A stretch of 64,000 nucleotides of DNA from contig JBCAMK010000005.1 of assembly GCA_038503065.1 (NCBI GenBank), forward strand, positions 2,046,001 to 2,110,000, in the 5' to 3' direction. The position numbers and the translations under genes are program-made. The notes beneath the pieces were generated by a model that saw only the letters and a program-made list of their open reading frames with translations, ran no database searches and was not told where the DNA came from. The first letter of the stretch is position 1. Every line of letters starts with the position of its first letter. Positions 12,900-23,981 of the stretch are shown piece after piece. Source of the stretch: Paragyromitra xinjiangensis (taxonomy: Eukaryota; Ascomycota; Pezizomycetes; Pezizales; Discinaceae).

Positions 12900-13680
12900 C
12901 TAGCTTAACAATACCTCCACTACCCTGCCCGCTTCCTCCTCCGATATCCCCCCCCTCTTCCTTACCCCCACAGTCCCAAGTGCCTTCACCACCATCCCAA
13001 CCGAAAATCCCATGCTCGCGAACCTCTCCACAATATTTTCATCATAGCCACCATACTCCTTCTTCACCTCTGGCACGGCGATCGGTCGATTTGTTGAGCT
13101 GCCAGGAGTTAACGATGCTGGAGCGCCTGCGTACCGCACTGCCCATTCACGTGCGCGTGTTTGGAAGAGCTGTGGTGAGGATATCATCATCTGTGCAACT
13201 TCAGCATCTTGTGGGTCCGTAGGCTCAGGAGCGTCGAGGAGCGACTGGAGGGATAGGAGAGCGGTTTTGATGGTAAGAACAGGAGACCATTTAGCAGAGA
13301 GGGTGTCGAGACAGATTGCGCCCTATTGAACATCATTAGCAACCCAGTCTCACCAGGGCCCATCTACAGCAAAAAATCCAGGGACCTAGAAGAAACGGTA
13401 AGGGGTGAGGGCATGGGACACAACTTACAGTCTGACTGGATACATTTGGATGCCATACTTTCGTATCGAATTTCATCTTTGGTGGGGTGAACGGATAATT
13501 ATTTGGAAGTCTAATATCGATCACGAACTCTCCACCTTCATATGGTGTCCCAGGGGGTCCCTTGAAGCGCCCTCGTAGATGCGTCATGTCTGCCGGATCC
13601 ACTAGCATGGCCTCCATGCCCGATGATGTATCCTTCGCCATGTCGTCAAGTTCTTTCATTATGCGGCGGCTGGCAGCCAT
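12900..13680 (-). CDS. ubc1: ubiquitin-conjugating enzyme E2, UBC1/E2-25K type with UBA domain
   Basis: Two exons, 13680-13429 and 13322-12900, joined in phase over a 106-base GT-AG intron, giving 224 residues (yeast Ubc1 is 215). It transfers activated ubiquitin to substrates, typically building K48 chains for proteasomal decay. Residues 1-150 form the UBC fold: HPN motif at 77-79, catalytic cysteine C88 in GAICLDTLSAKWSP, then the LLSLQSLLDAPEP and DAEVA segments typical of UBC1. A C-terminal helical region (about 180-224, YDENIVERFASMGFS...) matches a UBA domain, which separates this type from plain E2s. The intron falls just before the catalytic GAIC. The start at MAASRRIMKELDD matches the family. 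Family assignment is secure. Confidence 0.93.
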
Positions 13681-14708
13681 TGTCGCGTTAGTGGCGGATA
13701 AGGTGCTTGGGAGCAGAGGGAAACGGCGATCAAGGGGGCGAGTGCGGTGTTGCAGTGGATGGAGCAGTAGTGGTGATGGTAATAGATGTTTAGGGAGGAA
13801 GAAGTAAAGCTGTAGAGGGGGTTTTAGCGAGTTGCAGAAATACAAGCTTGAGCTCTCCTCTACAATGGGTAATATAATGGGAATGTACCGGTATCCCCCC
13901 ACTCGAATCGCAATAGTATACCTCTGTACCTAAGCAGTAGAATTAGTTCACTTCTGCAGCATGTTTTGTGTAGTGCAAGGCCAATCATCCACCACTACAT
14001 GTACTTACGCGATGCTCACTTTGGATGGACAGTGGTGACAACTATCTGGATGAATAAAAATGTTAGATGAAAGGAGAAGCGGCTCTTGGGCGTCCGTCTG
14101 TACTGTTATGTCAGGGGCGCATCCGGTCAGGCGGGGTTAATTGAGCTACCACATCTTATCTAATCGCATTTCACGTGACATATATTACCATGTAGCCTTA
14201 CCGGGCAACCCCACTACGATAAGCTACGAACACAGGCTAGGAACAGCCTGTTGAAACCCTAGAATGCTTTGAAACTTAGAGAGCGTTACCAGTGGATGTA
14301 TGGGAAGTCAACGCAATCCTCTGAACGAGGGGAAAAAAGTTCAATAGCTAGAAACCCCCACCCCAACCCAGACAACCCAATATCGCGTCTGTCAACAAAA
14401 GCTTCGCCATCAAAGCACAGCACTTTAAGAACTAAACAGGGCTAAAGAAAGCACGAACAAAAAACGGAAAAGTCAAACGAGAATTGTGAGAAGACAAAAT
14501 AACCTCCCATGCCGGTCGAAACGCACATGCTGGTATCTGGAAAATCGTCACCGCTTTCTCCTAGTCAAATTACAATCTGCTTCTACTTTCTGACCCCAAC
14601 AACGGTTTTCGAAGTATAGAAAGAAAAAAAGGACATCGTAGAATAGATAGTGACTTGATCCCTTGTTTCGTTTCGCACTTGGGCGAGAGAATAGCTGAGA
14701 GAACTGAT
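13681..14708. other. intergenic region between E2 and tropomyosin genes
   Basis: Holds the E2 promoter and 5' UTR (minus strand) and the tropomyosin 3' UTR. A TACATGTA palindrome lies at 13996-14003. No coding-like frame seen. Confidence 0.5.
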
Positions 14709-15458
14709 CTAAAGGTCGTCGAGCTGCTTGGAGATGGCCTCCAGCTCTTCCTGTGAGGCTTTCAACTTCTCGCAGGTCTCCTCATATTTCCTTTCCCAGC
14801 TATCCCGCTCGGCCTCGACGGTGGCGACCTTGCGTTCATAGTGCTCAGCCTTGACGTCGGTGAGACGCAATCTGATGCGACGTGTTAGATACATCTCAGC
14901 AAATGCTTTTTGGAATGGATGTATTTCTCTCTGATCATGAGGAAAGAGGATAAGGGAAACTTGCTTCTCGTTAGTCTCTCTCAGGTTCTTGTCCGCTTCC
15001 TCAGCTTCCTCTTCTAGCAGCTGCAGCTTCCGGCTTAACGCATCGACTTCGCTACCGTGAGCAGCTCCGGTGTCGGCGGCACTCTTGGCCTCTGCCAGGG
15101 CTTTCTCGAGTTTATCGACTTCGCCTTCAAGGAGTGTTTTCTGGTGCGTAAGAGAGAGGATCTCTTGCTCTTTAGTAAGATTCTCCTGCTCAAGGGTTTT
15201 GACACGGGTTGAGAGTTCCTCGTTCTTGGCATGAGCCTGGTCAGTCTCCAGGCGGAGAGCATTCATTCTCTGTTGGGAGTTAGTGTGAATATTCTCGAGA
15301 TATACATATTCATTCAGAGATAGAGATAGAGATAGTATGAGATGACCGAAAGTATGGAAGAGTCGGTGATGACAAGCATGAGAATAAGGGGTAGTAATGA
15401 CACTAGCACCTGGGGAGTGAGTGGAGTAACAAGCACTTACTTCTCTAACTTTCTCCAT
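14709..15458 (-). CDS. TPM1: tropomyosin (fungal, Cdc8/Tpm type)
   Basis: Three exons: 15458-15441 (MEKVRE), 15269-14965 and 14871-14709. The product is 161 residues, the same length as S. pombe Cdc8, and is coiled coil throughout with heptads and no proline core. Tropomyosin polymerises along formin-made actin cables and stabilises them for transport and cytokinesis. Recognisable blocks are NALRLETDQA near the start, ALSRKLQLLEEEAEEADKNLRETNEK and TDVKAEHYERKV, all close to Cdc8. The second intron (14872-14964) starts with GC (GCAAGT), not GT; this junction gives EK-LRLTDVKAEH, matching the family, whereas no nearby GT keeps frame and alignment. The very short first exon is usual for this gene. 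It is divergent from securin across 475 bases. Confidence 0.92.
   Translation of the reverse strand: MEKVREVSACYSTHSPGASVITTPYSHACHHRLFHTFGHLILSLSLSLNEYVYLENIHTNSQQRMNALRLETDQAHAKNEELSTRVKTLEQENLTKEQEILSLTHQKTLLEGEVDKLEKALAEAKSAADTGAAHGSEVDALSRKLQLLEEEAEEADKNLRETNEKQVSLILFPHDQREIHPFQKAFAEMYLTRRIRLRLTDVKAEHYERKVATVEAERDSWERKYEETCEKLKASQEELEAISKQLDDL
15316..15333. repeat. GATAGA microsatellite inside tropomyosin intron 1
   Basis: Three tandem GAGATA-type units within the first intron of the tropomyosin gene. Simple sequence, no function implied. Confidence 0.6.
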
Positions 15459-15933
15459 TTTGAAGATTTATAGATATATGAGAAACTTAGATGGGTATTT
15501 GGGTATCAGTTTAGATGTAGAGAGGTTGTTTGGCAGAAGATGGGATGCTATACGGATGCAAAGAACAAACTGCAACAAAAATGGGGGGATAGGAAATGCG
15601 TTGGCAGAGAGAGGAGCAGCTGGGCCTGAAGAAGGGTGTTGGTGGGGTCAGTGCTCACGGCCTCGAGCGGGGGCTTGGCAGGGAGGGGAGAAACGCCTCC
15701 AGTCACTTTGGTCATAGGGCGGCTTGGTTGGCTACGTCGTTGCTATGCCAACATGCCAAGCCAGGGGTTGAACTTTCCTTGTTTACATCGTGCACCCTCC
15801 ATGGCTTTCCTCTGAAAGCTATTTCTAGTGGTATTCTTACTACTGAAAACCTTCACATCTTTATAGTCTTAGGCCACCTAGCACCATCACACATCCATCC
15901 AACAAGACTATCACAAGTCCATCCCACAACACA
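15459..15933. promoter_or_regulatory. shared divergent promoter, tropomyosin / securin
   Basis: 475 bases between two divergent ATGs. No clear TATA box or ACGCGT cell-cycle box was seen. A pyrimidine/CA-rich tract precedes the securin start. Confidence 0.45.
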
Positions 15934-17249
15934 ATGCTCGCTAACAAAGAAAATGTTCTGGTCCATGGCCCATCTCATGGCGCGAGCAAGATCAACCCTA
16001 AAACTCCTGGTCCATCAAAACTAAATCCCAAGACCCCTTACAGGGTCACCTTGAACGACGACAAATTCAAGACCGGTAAAAAGGATCTATTCGCTGGGAA
16101 GGATCCGTCTATGTTCATTACACCTGCCGGTATGCAATTCGTTTCTAATCGTCCAACACTTAATACATAGAAACTAATTTTGAGATAGGACCAAGACGTG
16201 CCGCCCTGACTGGGAAAACTACCAACGCCAAAGCTCGTCTCCCCCAATCTGGTGGTGGCGGTGATGATGCCCCCAAGTCCCTCCAAAAAAACGGCCGTCC
16301 TCTCCGCACCCGTCTCTCAGTGACCACCGAGACCCATCCTATCCTCGATCAGGATGGCGAAGCCCCCGAGATTGAATACATGCCTCCGCGTGAAATTCCC
16401 CTCCCAGATATCCCAGATGATTTCCAGATTCCCGACTATGCCAAGCTTCGTGCTCATATTTATACCGACTGCCACCGCTCGTATCTCTATGACATCGACG
16501 AATCTGGCAAAAGTGCCATTGAGCGTCAAGTCGAGGCTTCTGACCGTCAGATAGCCGCCTTACTAGATGCAGAGACTGAGATGCTACTAGCAGAATGTAA
16601 ACCGAAGAAGGCCGCGGCTACCACAAAGCCATCCACCGCTCCCGTGGGAACTAGGCTGAAACATAAACGATCCACAACCCTGACCGAAAAACCGACCTTG
16701 GCAAGGAAACGGACGGTTGAGAGGCCCGCCTCAGCGGCGAGTAACAACTCCATCAATTCTCGTCCTTCCACCGCTGCGTCCATCCGTGCTGCTACTGCAC
16801 TTTCCCAACGTCCGTCATCTTCTGCATCGACCAACCGCCCCGTTACTTCCGCCTCCCAGAGGTCCCACACCCGTTCATCGTCCACTTCTGTCCTTAAGAA
16901 GCCTGTCTTTACCCGTGGCGAGCCTACTCGCCCTGCTTCTCGCACTAATTCCCGCCCGAATAGCCGCATGGCTGCAGCTAACTCAAAGACGACGATTGGG
17001 TACACCACAGGCAAAGAGGTCGCCAAGTCCATTAAAAAGGTTCTCGAGGTGCCGAAAGTCGAGACAGCGCTCGAGCTGTGTGAAAGGATTTTGAAGGAGG
17101 ACGAGGAGAGTCAGAATGAAGTTCCGGTGTTGATGCTTAGTGGAGAGGAGGAAGAAGATGTTGATGATATTCTGAAGAGCCTAAAGTCTCTGATAGATGA
17201 GGAAGAGGAGGATTTTTTCATCACGTTGCCGGGTATTGATGGGTTGTAA
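15934..17249 (+). CDS. cut2: securin (Cut2/Pds1 family)
   Basis: Two exons, 15934-16129 and 16189-17249, with a 59-base intron, giving 418 residues. Securin inhibits and chaperones separase until APC/C-driven destruction at anaphase. Visible features: a KEN box at residues 5-7 (MLANKEN), an RxxL destruction-box candidate at 69-72 (RAALTGKTTN) formed just after the splice, a further RxxL (RTRL) later, and the block EAPEIEYMPPREIPLPDIPDDF, which matches the IEYMPP segment of S. pombe Cut2 and is the best family mark. Then come a basic Ser/Thr/Pro-rich disordered stretch and an acidic C-terminus. Securins diverge fast and are mostly disordered, so the call rests on these short motifs and their order. 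The first ATG is used. Confidence 0.8.
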
Positions 17250-18092
17250 ACTATTATTGAAGCAGAGGAAAAGACTCTTGACTAGGATTTTGGGTAAGAG
17301 AACGTAACATTAGTGGGATGGGATATACCTACCTGGAAGTGGGTTTATGTAGGAGTCGTAGTGGAGTTGGAATGGTATTGTTTTTCTATATTTCTTCCTG
17401 CTTTTACTTTTTTCTTTTGTTAAAGGGATTGTGTAATGATTATGAATTGTACTTTTTATGCTGAAAGATGGAATTGTGGACTTGTTAAAAATTACTAAAC
17501 TGTTAACTATGGTAGTGGCTTGGTTACTAGAACCCTGATTCAAGACTTATAATGGAGTGGGTGGAGTCAATGCACTTGTTTGCTCAGAAATCTTACTGGT
17601 GAATATATAATTTCCGGTCACAATACATCACTCAGCGATCCAAGTCTTCGTAATGTGATAAGATAATTCATTACGTGCCGTGTGCTCCCAAGAACGTCGC
17701 TAGGTAATTATTTAGCTAACGAGAAAATTTGAAGAGGAGGAAATTTTAGTTAATAAATCGATACGTACAAACCATTGGAGTTTTTGAACAAAAGCTGACC
17801 TAGCGCTGGTGGGGGACGCTAAAGGCTCAAACCCTAGGACCCACGATCCTACACCGCCCCCCCATATGCGCTATAGCACACGTCGCTCACGTGTTCGTGC
17901 GTACTCTCCTTGCCCCGAAATTATTTTCCCCCTCTCTCCCCCCTCCCTCCACCCCTCATCCGGCTCACCACATATCATTTCAGCTTTTGTATCCTATTAT
18001 CACTATATCATTACGCCTCATCTGAATTTCAACAATAAATAGACGCAACTCATCTTTCTTTACTAATCTTCTTAGACAACCCTCCCCTTACA
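17250..18092. other. intergenic region
   Basis: Securin 3' UTR (AT-rich) followed by a C-rich stretch (17910-17960) that probably belongs to the promoter or leader of the next gene. Nothing else recognised. Confidence 0.5.
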
Positions 18093-18944
18093 ATGATCTG
18101 GGCTCTTCGGATCAGCAGTTTTGAGTCAGACCTATCAGTGTGGCAGGCACTAATAGTTGTGGGAGGCGCTCAAATCCCGGCGGGACACCAGATCATAAAG
18201 ATTTTGAAAAATACTAATGTATTAAGTCTGAATGAATTTATCGAGCAGAGCTCAGGATACCCACGACTTCTTCTCCAAAGAGGTCCACCAGCAGGCCTGG
18301 AACCTCTCTTTACTGTCAAAGTCCCTTTACTTGGGGTCCAGTACGTTCTTGACTCACGAAGAGGGTTGACACAGTGGTTTATTGAACCTATCGACAAAAT
18401 CCTGGGTACGAAACTAGGCCCGGATTCCAAGATTAATTCTTCAATTTCACACGAGTTTTATTCTCAGGATATCGTACCAACGACATGGAAGATTGACAGT
18501 GTCCTCATGTGGATGCAGAGAAACTATTTCTCCCTCCCTTGTCAAAATATTAAAATCTTGGAAGATCATCGTGACCACTACCTCGTCAACATCTTCGTAA
18601 CAATAGGTAACTCTCCAAACGATACCAATACAATGTTCACGAGGCATTTTATCGCTGGAGGTACGAAGCTTGTGGACGTTTTTGAGATGCTGGGAAGGAC
18701 TGGGTTTGACCCCACTTCCATGTTTGTGCAGTTAATATGGCTATGGGATTTGAGGAAGTATATAACAGGGACAGTTTACTCGTATGCCGATGCAGTTAAA
18801 ACGCAGGTAGTCTTTAGAGACGTTGGGTGGGTGGGCAGGCTTTTGTGGTTGTTGCCGGCTAGAGATTTGCCTTCTCGTCTGGGAACTGACCATAGCCAAG
18901 AAAACGAGCAGAATGAAGCTTTAGCGGAAACAAACTCGTCGTAA
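18093..18944 (+). CDS. uncharacterised protein, 283 residues
   Basis: Single open frame from ATG to TAA, much longer than chance frames nearby and with codon-like composition. I do not recognise a family. The protein has alternating hydrophobic and polar segments suggesting a globular fold, with strings such as LFTVKVPLLGVQYVLDSRRGLTQWF, NYFSLPCQNIKILEDHRDHYLVNIFVTIG and FVQLIWLWDLRKYI, and an acidic Glu/Asn-rich tail. No signal peptide or obvious membrane helix. The mid-protein block resembles the orphan fungal proteins that carry sequence-variable globular domains, but that is only an impression. A spliced longer form cannot be excluded. Confidence 0.55.
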   Translation: MIWALRISSFESDLSVWQALIVVGGAQIPAGHQIIKILKNTNVLSLNEFIEQSSGYPRLLLQRGPPAGLEPLFTVKVPLLGVQYVLDSRRGLTQWFIEPIDKILGTKLGPDSKINSSISHEFYSQDIVPTTWKIDSVLMWMQRNYFSLPCQNIKILEDHRDHYLVNIFVTIGNSPNDTNTMFTRHFIAGGTKLVDVFEMLGRTGFDPTSMFVQLIWLWDLRKYITGTVYSYADAVKTQVVFRDVGWVGRLLWLLPARDLPSRLGTDHSQENEQNEALAETNSS

Positions 18945-20045
18945 CCAGTTTTTGGAGGATTTTTTTGGAGTTTGGTTGCTACGTACGACTGTATGATTTG
19001 TTGCCTTTTGTAAAGATCCAAAGGGTTGTAGGAATAGTCAATTAGTTGCTAGGAAGATAATCCGCTGGGATTCTGTCAATCGGTTATCATTGAGACTTTA
19101 TTTGAGACTCTCAAGATGTTTATGTACACTTATGAATGGTGATAGAGACTCAATTAGTTAGTCTAAACCACGTAGTACCTGAGCCCCGGATACGGGACAT
19201 GCTATCGAAACTCTCATGTAGATGGATATTGATACCGTTTATTTGTTTAGCTACTTAACACTGGGCGAAAGCTCTCTCGGTAACTGAATTCACAAACTTT
19301 ACTATGTGTGCTGGTGAGCCGCAAAATTTGACCTAACCTTTGGAGTGGGAACCAACGGACACGATTGTATAGAGATATGGTAATAGGTGCCAGGTATTCC
19401 CAACACATGCACGAGTGAAGGTTCATGCTTAGAGGGGTTCTTGTTTGTGAATGCGGAGCGGGACGCGACGGTTGCAAGATATTTCACATCAACTCTTAAC
19501 TAAGCAAAGAAATAGCTCTAGAGAGATACTAACTAAATACTGGCCGATATCTGTGACCTTCAGCGATCTTTGACGGAGCTACAAAACCTTATTTGTCGTA
19601 CAAAAGCGTTTATTATGTCTCTATTTATCGGACAGACATGACCTGAAGTATATTTAGATCTTCAACCCCAATCCTACACGCATTTTAGGGGGTTTTCAAG
19701 TTCAATTCATTCTTATCTGTCTTTGGCACCCACCATACGAAAGAATGAAGTGAAACGAAGGACGTTTCCACAGAAAATTCCCACCTATCGGCCCACTAGC
19801 TAAGTTTGATACAGGAAGTTCAACCATCTAGGTATACAACACTGCCATATTACAACCAAGCATCACATGGTATACTGCGAGACAACCCAAGAGTAGCCAC
19901 ACCAATCCCCTCAAAAATCGCGCCATCACAAACCATCACTCGCGTCTCAAAAACACCAAAAACCACTCCGCCAAACGCCCAACAACCAGTCCATCCCCCA
20001 TCTACCCACTAACTAAGATCACAAAAAATCTACACCATGGACACC
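18945..20045. other. intergenic region between convergent genes
   Basis: Lies between the orphan gene (+) and recyclin-1 (-), so it holds two 3' ends. An A/C-rich stretch spans 19850-20030. No coding-like frame seen. Confidence 0.45.
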
Positions 20046-23000
20046 TTAACAGACCACACACCCAATCCCATACATAGCTCTCTCGACCTCTCGTTTAACG
20101 CGGTACCAGTCCTCTCTTCGCGTTGCGTATTCGTAGACTTCTTCTACCCTAAAGATCCCCCCGAATCTGCTCGGGTCTGCGATCACTGTTGCCATCTGCC
20201 GCGCGTGGCTAGGATCAATGAGGTATATCTGTGAGAGCTCGCGGAGAGCGTTGAAGTATGGATCTAAGGGTTTAATCTTGATTGATTGAATGTAAGAGTG
20301 GTAATGGTTCATATCGCTGTGGAACACCTGTTAGAACTAACATCTAGTAGAGAAGAAGGGGGGGGTAAACCTGATGAGTTTAATCGCACCATCAACACTG
20401 ATCCGTTGTCTCTTTATATGTTTGCAAAGACTCGCAAACAGCCTCACTCCAACCTCCTGATTAAAAACGTCGAGCACATTTTTATCCGTACTTCCTACTA
20501 GTAGTCTAGTATGTCCACTAACCACATCTACCACCATTTTCGCGGTGTTCGTCGGCCCGATATCAAAATCTCCAACCCCGCCCACCTCGCCTAACACACC
20601 GGGATTGTAATCCGTCCCTAGCTGGGTGGTAGCGAATATGTGATCTACTTCATTCATCAACACATCAATCCCCATATTCAATCCCGCAGCTACACGTTCA
20701 TCTAGCATCTGTTCGAAGCGTTTTTTCTCCTTAGCTGCTGGGTTGAGGAAATCGTTGCGGTCGGTGAGCTTTGGTGCGACGAGCTCGTTCTCGTAGAATA
20801 CATCAATCATTTGCTGGATGAGGTCACCAACGTTGACGAGTTCAAGGAAGGTGACGAGGGGAGCAACATGGTTGTGGGAAGTTGAGGCACGAGGGTTGTA
20901 GGCGGAGAGATGCTCGACAGCTTTGTCGAAACCAGCTTTGACATGACGAGGGCCGAGGACTTGTAGGAGTGCTATGAAAATGGCTTCGCATTGCTCTTTG
21001 CTGCCGGAGAAGGTTCGTTAGTTTCATCCTTGCAAACCCGAGAAAAACAATTTGGAAGGGGGGGCTACGCTTCTTCTCCTGTCTGCCCACCACTCTTAGC
21101 AAATAGCGCCGCTCTCTCCAGACTCTCTTTCGCATTATGCACTAAACTCAAAGCCACCTCTAGACTAAACAAGCTCCTAATCCCCTCCAACCTCGAATTC
21201 ATAATCGCCGCCTTCGCCGCCAACTCAGTGGTGGGTGGTGGCCCGGGCGATATTCGCCCGTCTATCCCAGGCGTACTCGGCATAGATTCTGGGTTCGAAG
21301 CATCTTGAACAGACAGTCTATTAGAACTTGCTTGCGAACTAAGTTCGGCGGGCTTCGTCTCGATTACTGAGTTCCTTGTAGCAAAAGGCGACGGGATGAC
21401 AGATACAGGCATTAAGATAACCTTTTTGAAGGTGGAGAGGAAGTCGCGTTTGTCTGCTTCGCGGTTGATATTACTCATGAAAAATGATTCTGTTGCTGCA
21501 TCTGCGTCTAAGATCTATGTTTTGTCAGTTCCTCATCATATAACCCCGAGATCTCTATCTCAAAGAACTAATTAGCTTACCTTTCTCTCCCATTTATCTA
21601 CCTCATCCTGACTCTTCTTTCTAAAATGTTCCAGCTCATCCTGCAGATACAAGTCCACATGTGGCTCAAATACATGGTTCATCACCTTCACCACGTCGTC
21701 CTTAAAAGTATCCCCCGAGCCTTTTGTGGGTGTGAGCGTCCCTGCGAAGTTTATGCACTGACTGTAGATTCCAGCTACAGCCTTCAAATACATATCCATA
21801 TTCCTTAGATGCGCCTCGTCCAAGATGGGTGTGATATACTCGCTAACAACATCCTCGGCCACACGCTCCAAAAACGGCAGCATCGCGTTCACGTTTTCTG
21901 GGAATACACGGTCGACCACAGATGCTTGCTCGTTGAGGACGACTGAAAGACGTTTAAAGAATTCATCAGAGGGAGAAAGGGAGAAAGAGCCTGGGGTGGG
22001 TTTACTAGAAAAGTCAATGAGATAATGATTAAACGAGGAAGTGAGGCTAGACATACTCAAACGAGTCCATAGGGTTTCCGAGCTTCTCGCGCTCAAACAT
22101 GACGGGATGCTTTTGTACGAATAATTGGATACAAGCCGCACCGCCATTAAGAAGAATCAGGACGTGAGCGTAGCGTTTCATACGGCCATCTATGTCGCCA
22201 GACTCGTAGCCACTGTTACATATAAGCCGAAATAGAACAAAGTGATAGACGGTGATTCGAGTACAAACCCTTCAAACTCTCTTAACGCTGCGTTTTCGAA
22301 AATTCCCGTCATAAGATTCAGTCGTTCCAATCTCTCCCCCCATCCATAAGCTGTGTCGCTCTGTGCGAACACTTTTAACTGCGCCAGTACCTGTGCCTGT
22401 TGTTCCGGGTCCCTAAAGATGCGGAAGACAACAGGATCGGTATGTGTTTTGGCCTTTGCAAGATCAAAGTATAATGGTGCAAGTGCCCCATACACCCTTC
22501 CATACTCCTGCCTCGCAAACCCTCTCACACTCTTCACAGACGGCAGTACTGTCAATAATGACGCCGGGTCCCGTACCGAGGCCTTTGGAGATCCCGCTGT
22601 GAGTGGAGTAATACTCATCATATCGAACCCATCCGACAACGGCCTTGCCTGCGCCCTCCGCCGGTCTGCTTCCCGTTGCAATTTCACTCGATTCTCCTCC
22701 TCACTCGCATCAAACAGCGTCGAAGACCGATTAGCTGCTGCTCCAGCAGCAGCCGTAGGGGGTGCCACACCCATCTCAGCAGCTTTCTTCGCCTCTTCAG
22801 CAACCTTCGCAGCCATGGTAGCTCTCTTCCGCTTCATTGCCTCTTCGAATCGTTTTCGTGCTTCCGCTTCATTCCAGACACCCATGAGCCGTAGTCGGAA
22901 TACCCATCGTGTATCATCATATACCATCTCTTGCATGCGTCTAGAGACACGGGCGAAACGCATTAAATCGGAGACGGGGAGGTATTCGAGGATGGAAGAC

Positions 23001-23251
23001 AGGATCTCTGAAAGAAATAAAAGTTTAACGTTAGATGATGACGATAGGAGAGTAAAAGAAGATAAGGTTTATTAACCAGCTGGCAAAATAGGTTTATTGG
23101 AGTCCTTAAGTTGTGATATCGACCTCTGCTTGCGCATTATAGTGGGGGGAGTAAGATCCATCTTTGCGGCCGGGAGTGAGTGTATGCCGCGTCTGGAAGC
23201 TTGGGTTGGTGCCGGCATGGCGGGGGATTGCATCGAAAAGCGACTAGACAT
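20046..23251 (-). CDS. RCY1: recyclin-1, F-box protein with Sec10-like region
   Basis: Seven exons: 23251-23077, 23007-22269, 22212-22057, 22004-21581, 21514-21069, 21000-20371, 20316-20046; phases close to 946 residues. Rcy1 (S. pombe Pof6) acts in endosome-to-Golgi/plasma-membrane recycling and cytokinesis, with Skp1 binding through the F-box. The F-box lies at about 59-110 (ILSSILEYLPVSDLMRFARV). A Lys/Ala-rich coiled coil follows, and the remainder is the helical Sec10-like region (for example YGRVYGALAPLYFDLAKAKTHTD, FEREKLGNP). The C-terminus is CVVC, a CaaX-type prenylation motif like the one known at the end of yeast Rcy1, which fits membrane attachment. Introns are 52-83 bases except where noted; all use GT-AG. 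The N-terminal 58 residues are Ser/Pro-rich and weakly conserved, so the exact start is the least certain point. Confidence 0.9.
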
Positions 23252-23981
23252 TATAGTAAGGTTATAGATATAGACTCGAAGGCTCCGGAATTGTTTGAAA
23301 CCCCCAGAAAGGTATTGGGGTTTGGCGATGAGGTTGGTGGTAGTGGGGGGATGTTGAGCTGCAGACAATTGACTTTGGCACTGGTGGCGCCTCTGAAACA
23401 GGGGTTAGCCTCATCACGTGCACCAAGACTTCAGGAACATGAACGGGTATCGAGTGATACCGTATGATATGAATGAAGAGACATTACATTTACCTCCCTA
23501 GACATTAACGACAATACCATCACGAGGATCTTCCGGAGAGCCAACTCCCCGAATCTTTCATTAAGGATTTTGTTGGTTTGTTGGGGGGATGGTATAAAGT
23601 ATGTTAAAGAGCGCTGGTGGACAACCTACTCTGCATGTGGGTTGGATTACAGAAAGTCACGACTACAACTTTTAATTTGAACAAACCTTTAATAATATGC
23701 CCCAACAGCTAAGCGCATCCAAAATGGAATATGTACCGTGTAGGGAAACGCGAGTCTTTCCTTTTATTCGTTCTGCCAGACACGGCCCACCGAAGGGCAA
23801 AACAGACACAGAGCACGAACCCAACGCTTCAAACGATTCTACAAAACAGTTTATAAGACCCATAAAATTCCGCAACTCGCATTACCTTCCAGATATAGTA
23901 CAAGCAAAAGCACAATGACAATGACAATAACACCTATATCGTTTCCATCCCATTCCATCCATCTTTCCTGCTTCTAACCCC
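23252..23981. other. intergenic region, recyclin-1 promoter / BIG1 3' end
   Basis: Holds the recyclin-1 upstream region and the BIG1 3' UTR. No clear TATA or repeat seen. Confidence 0.4.
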
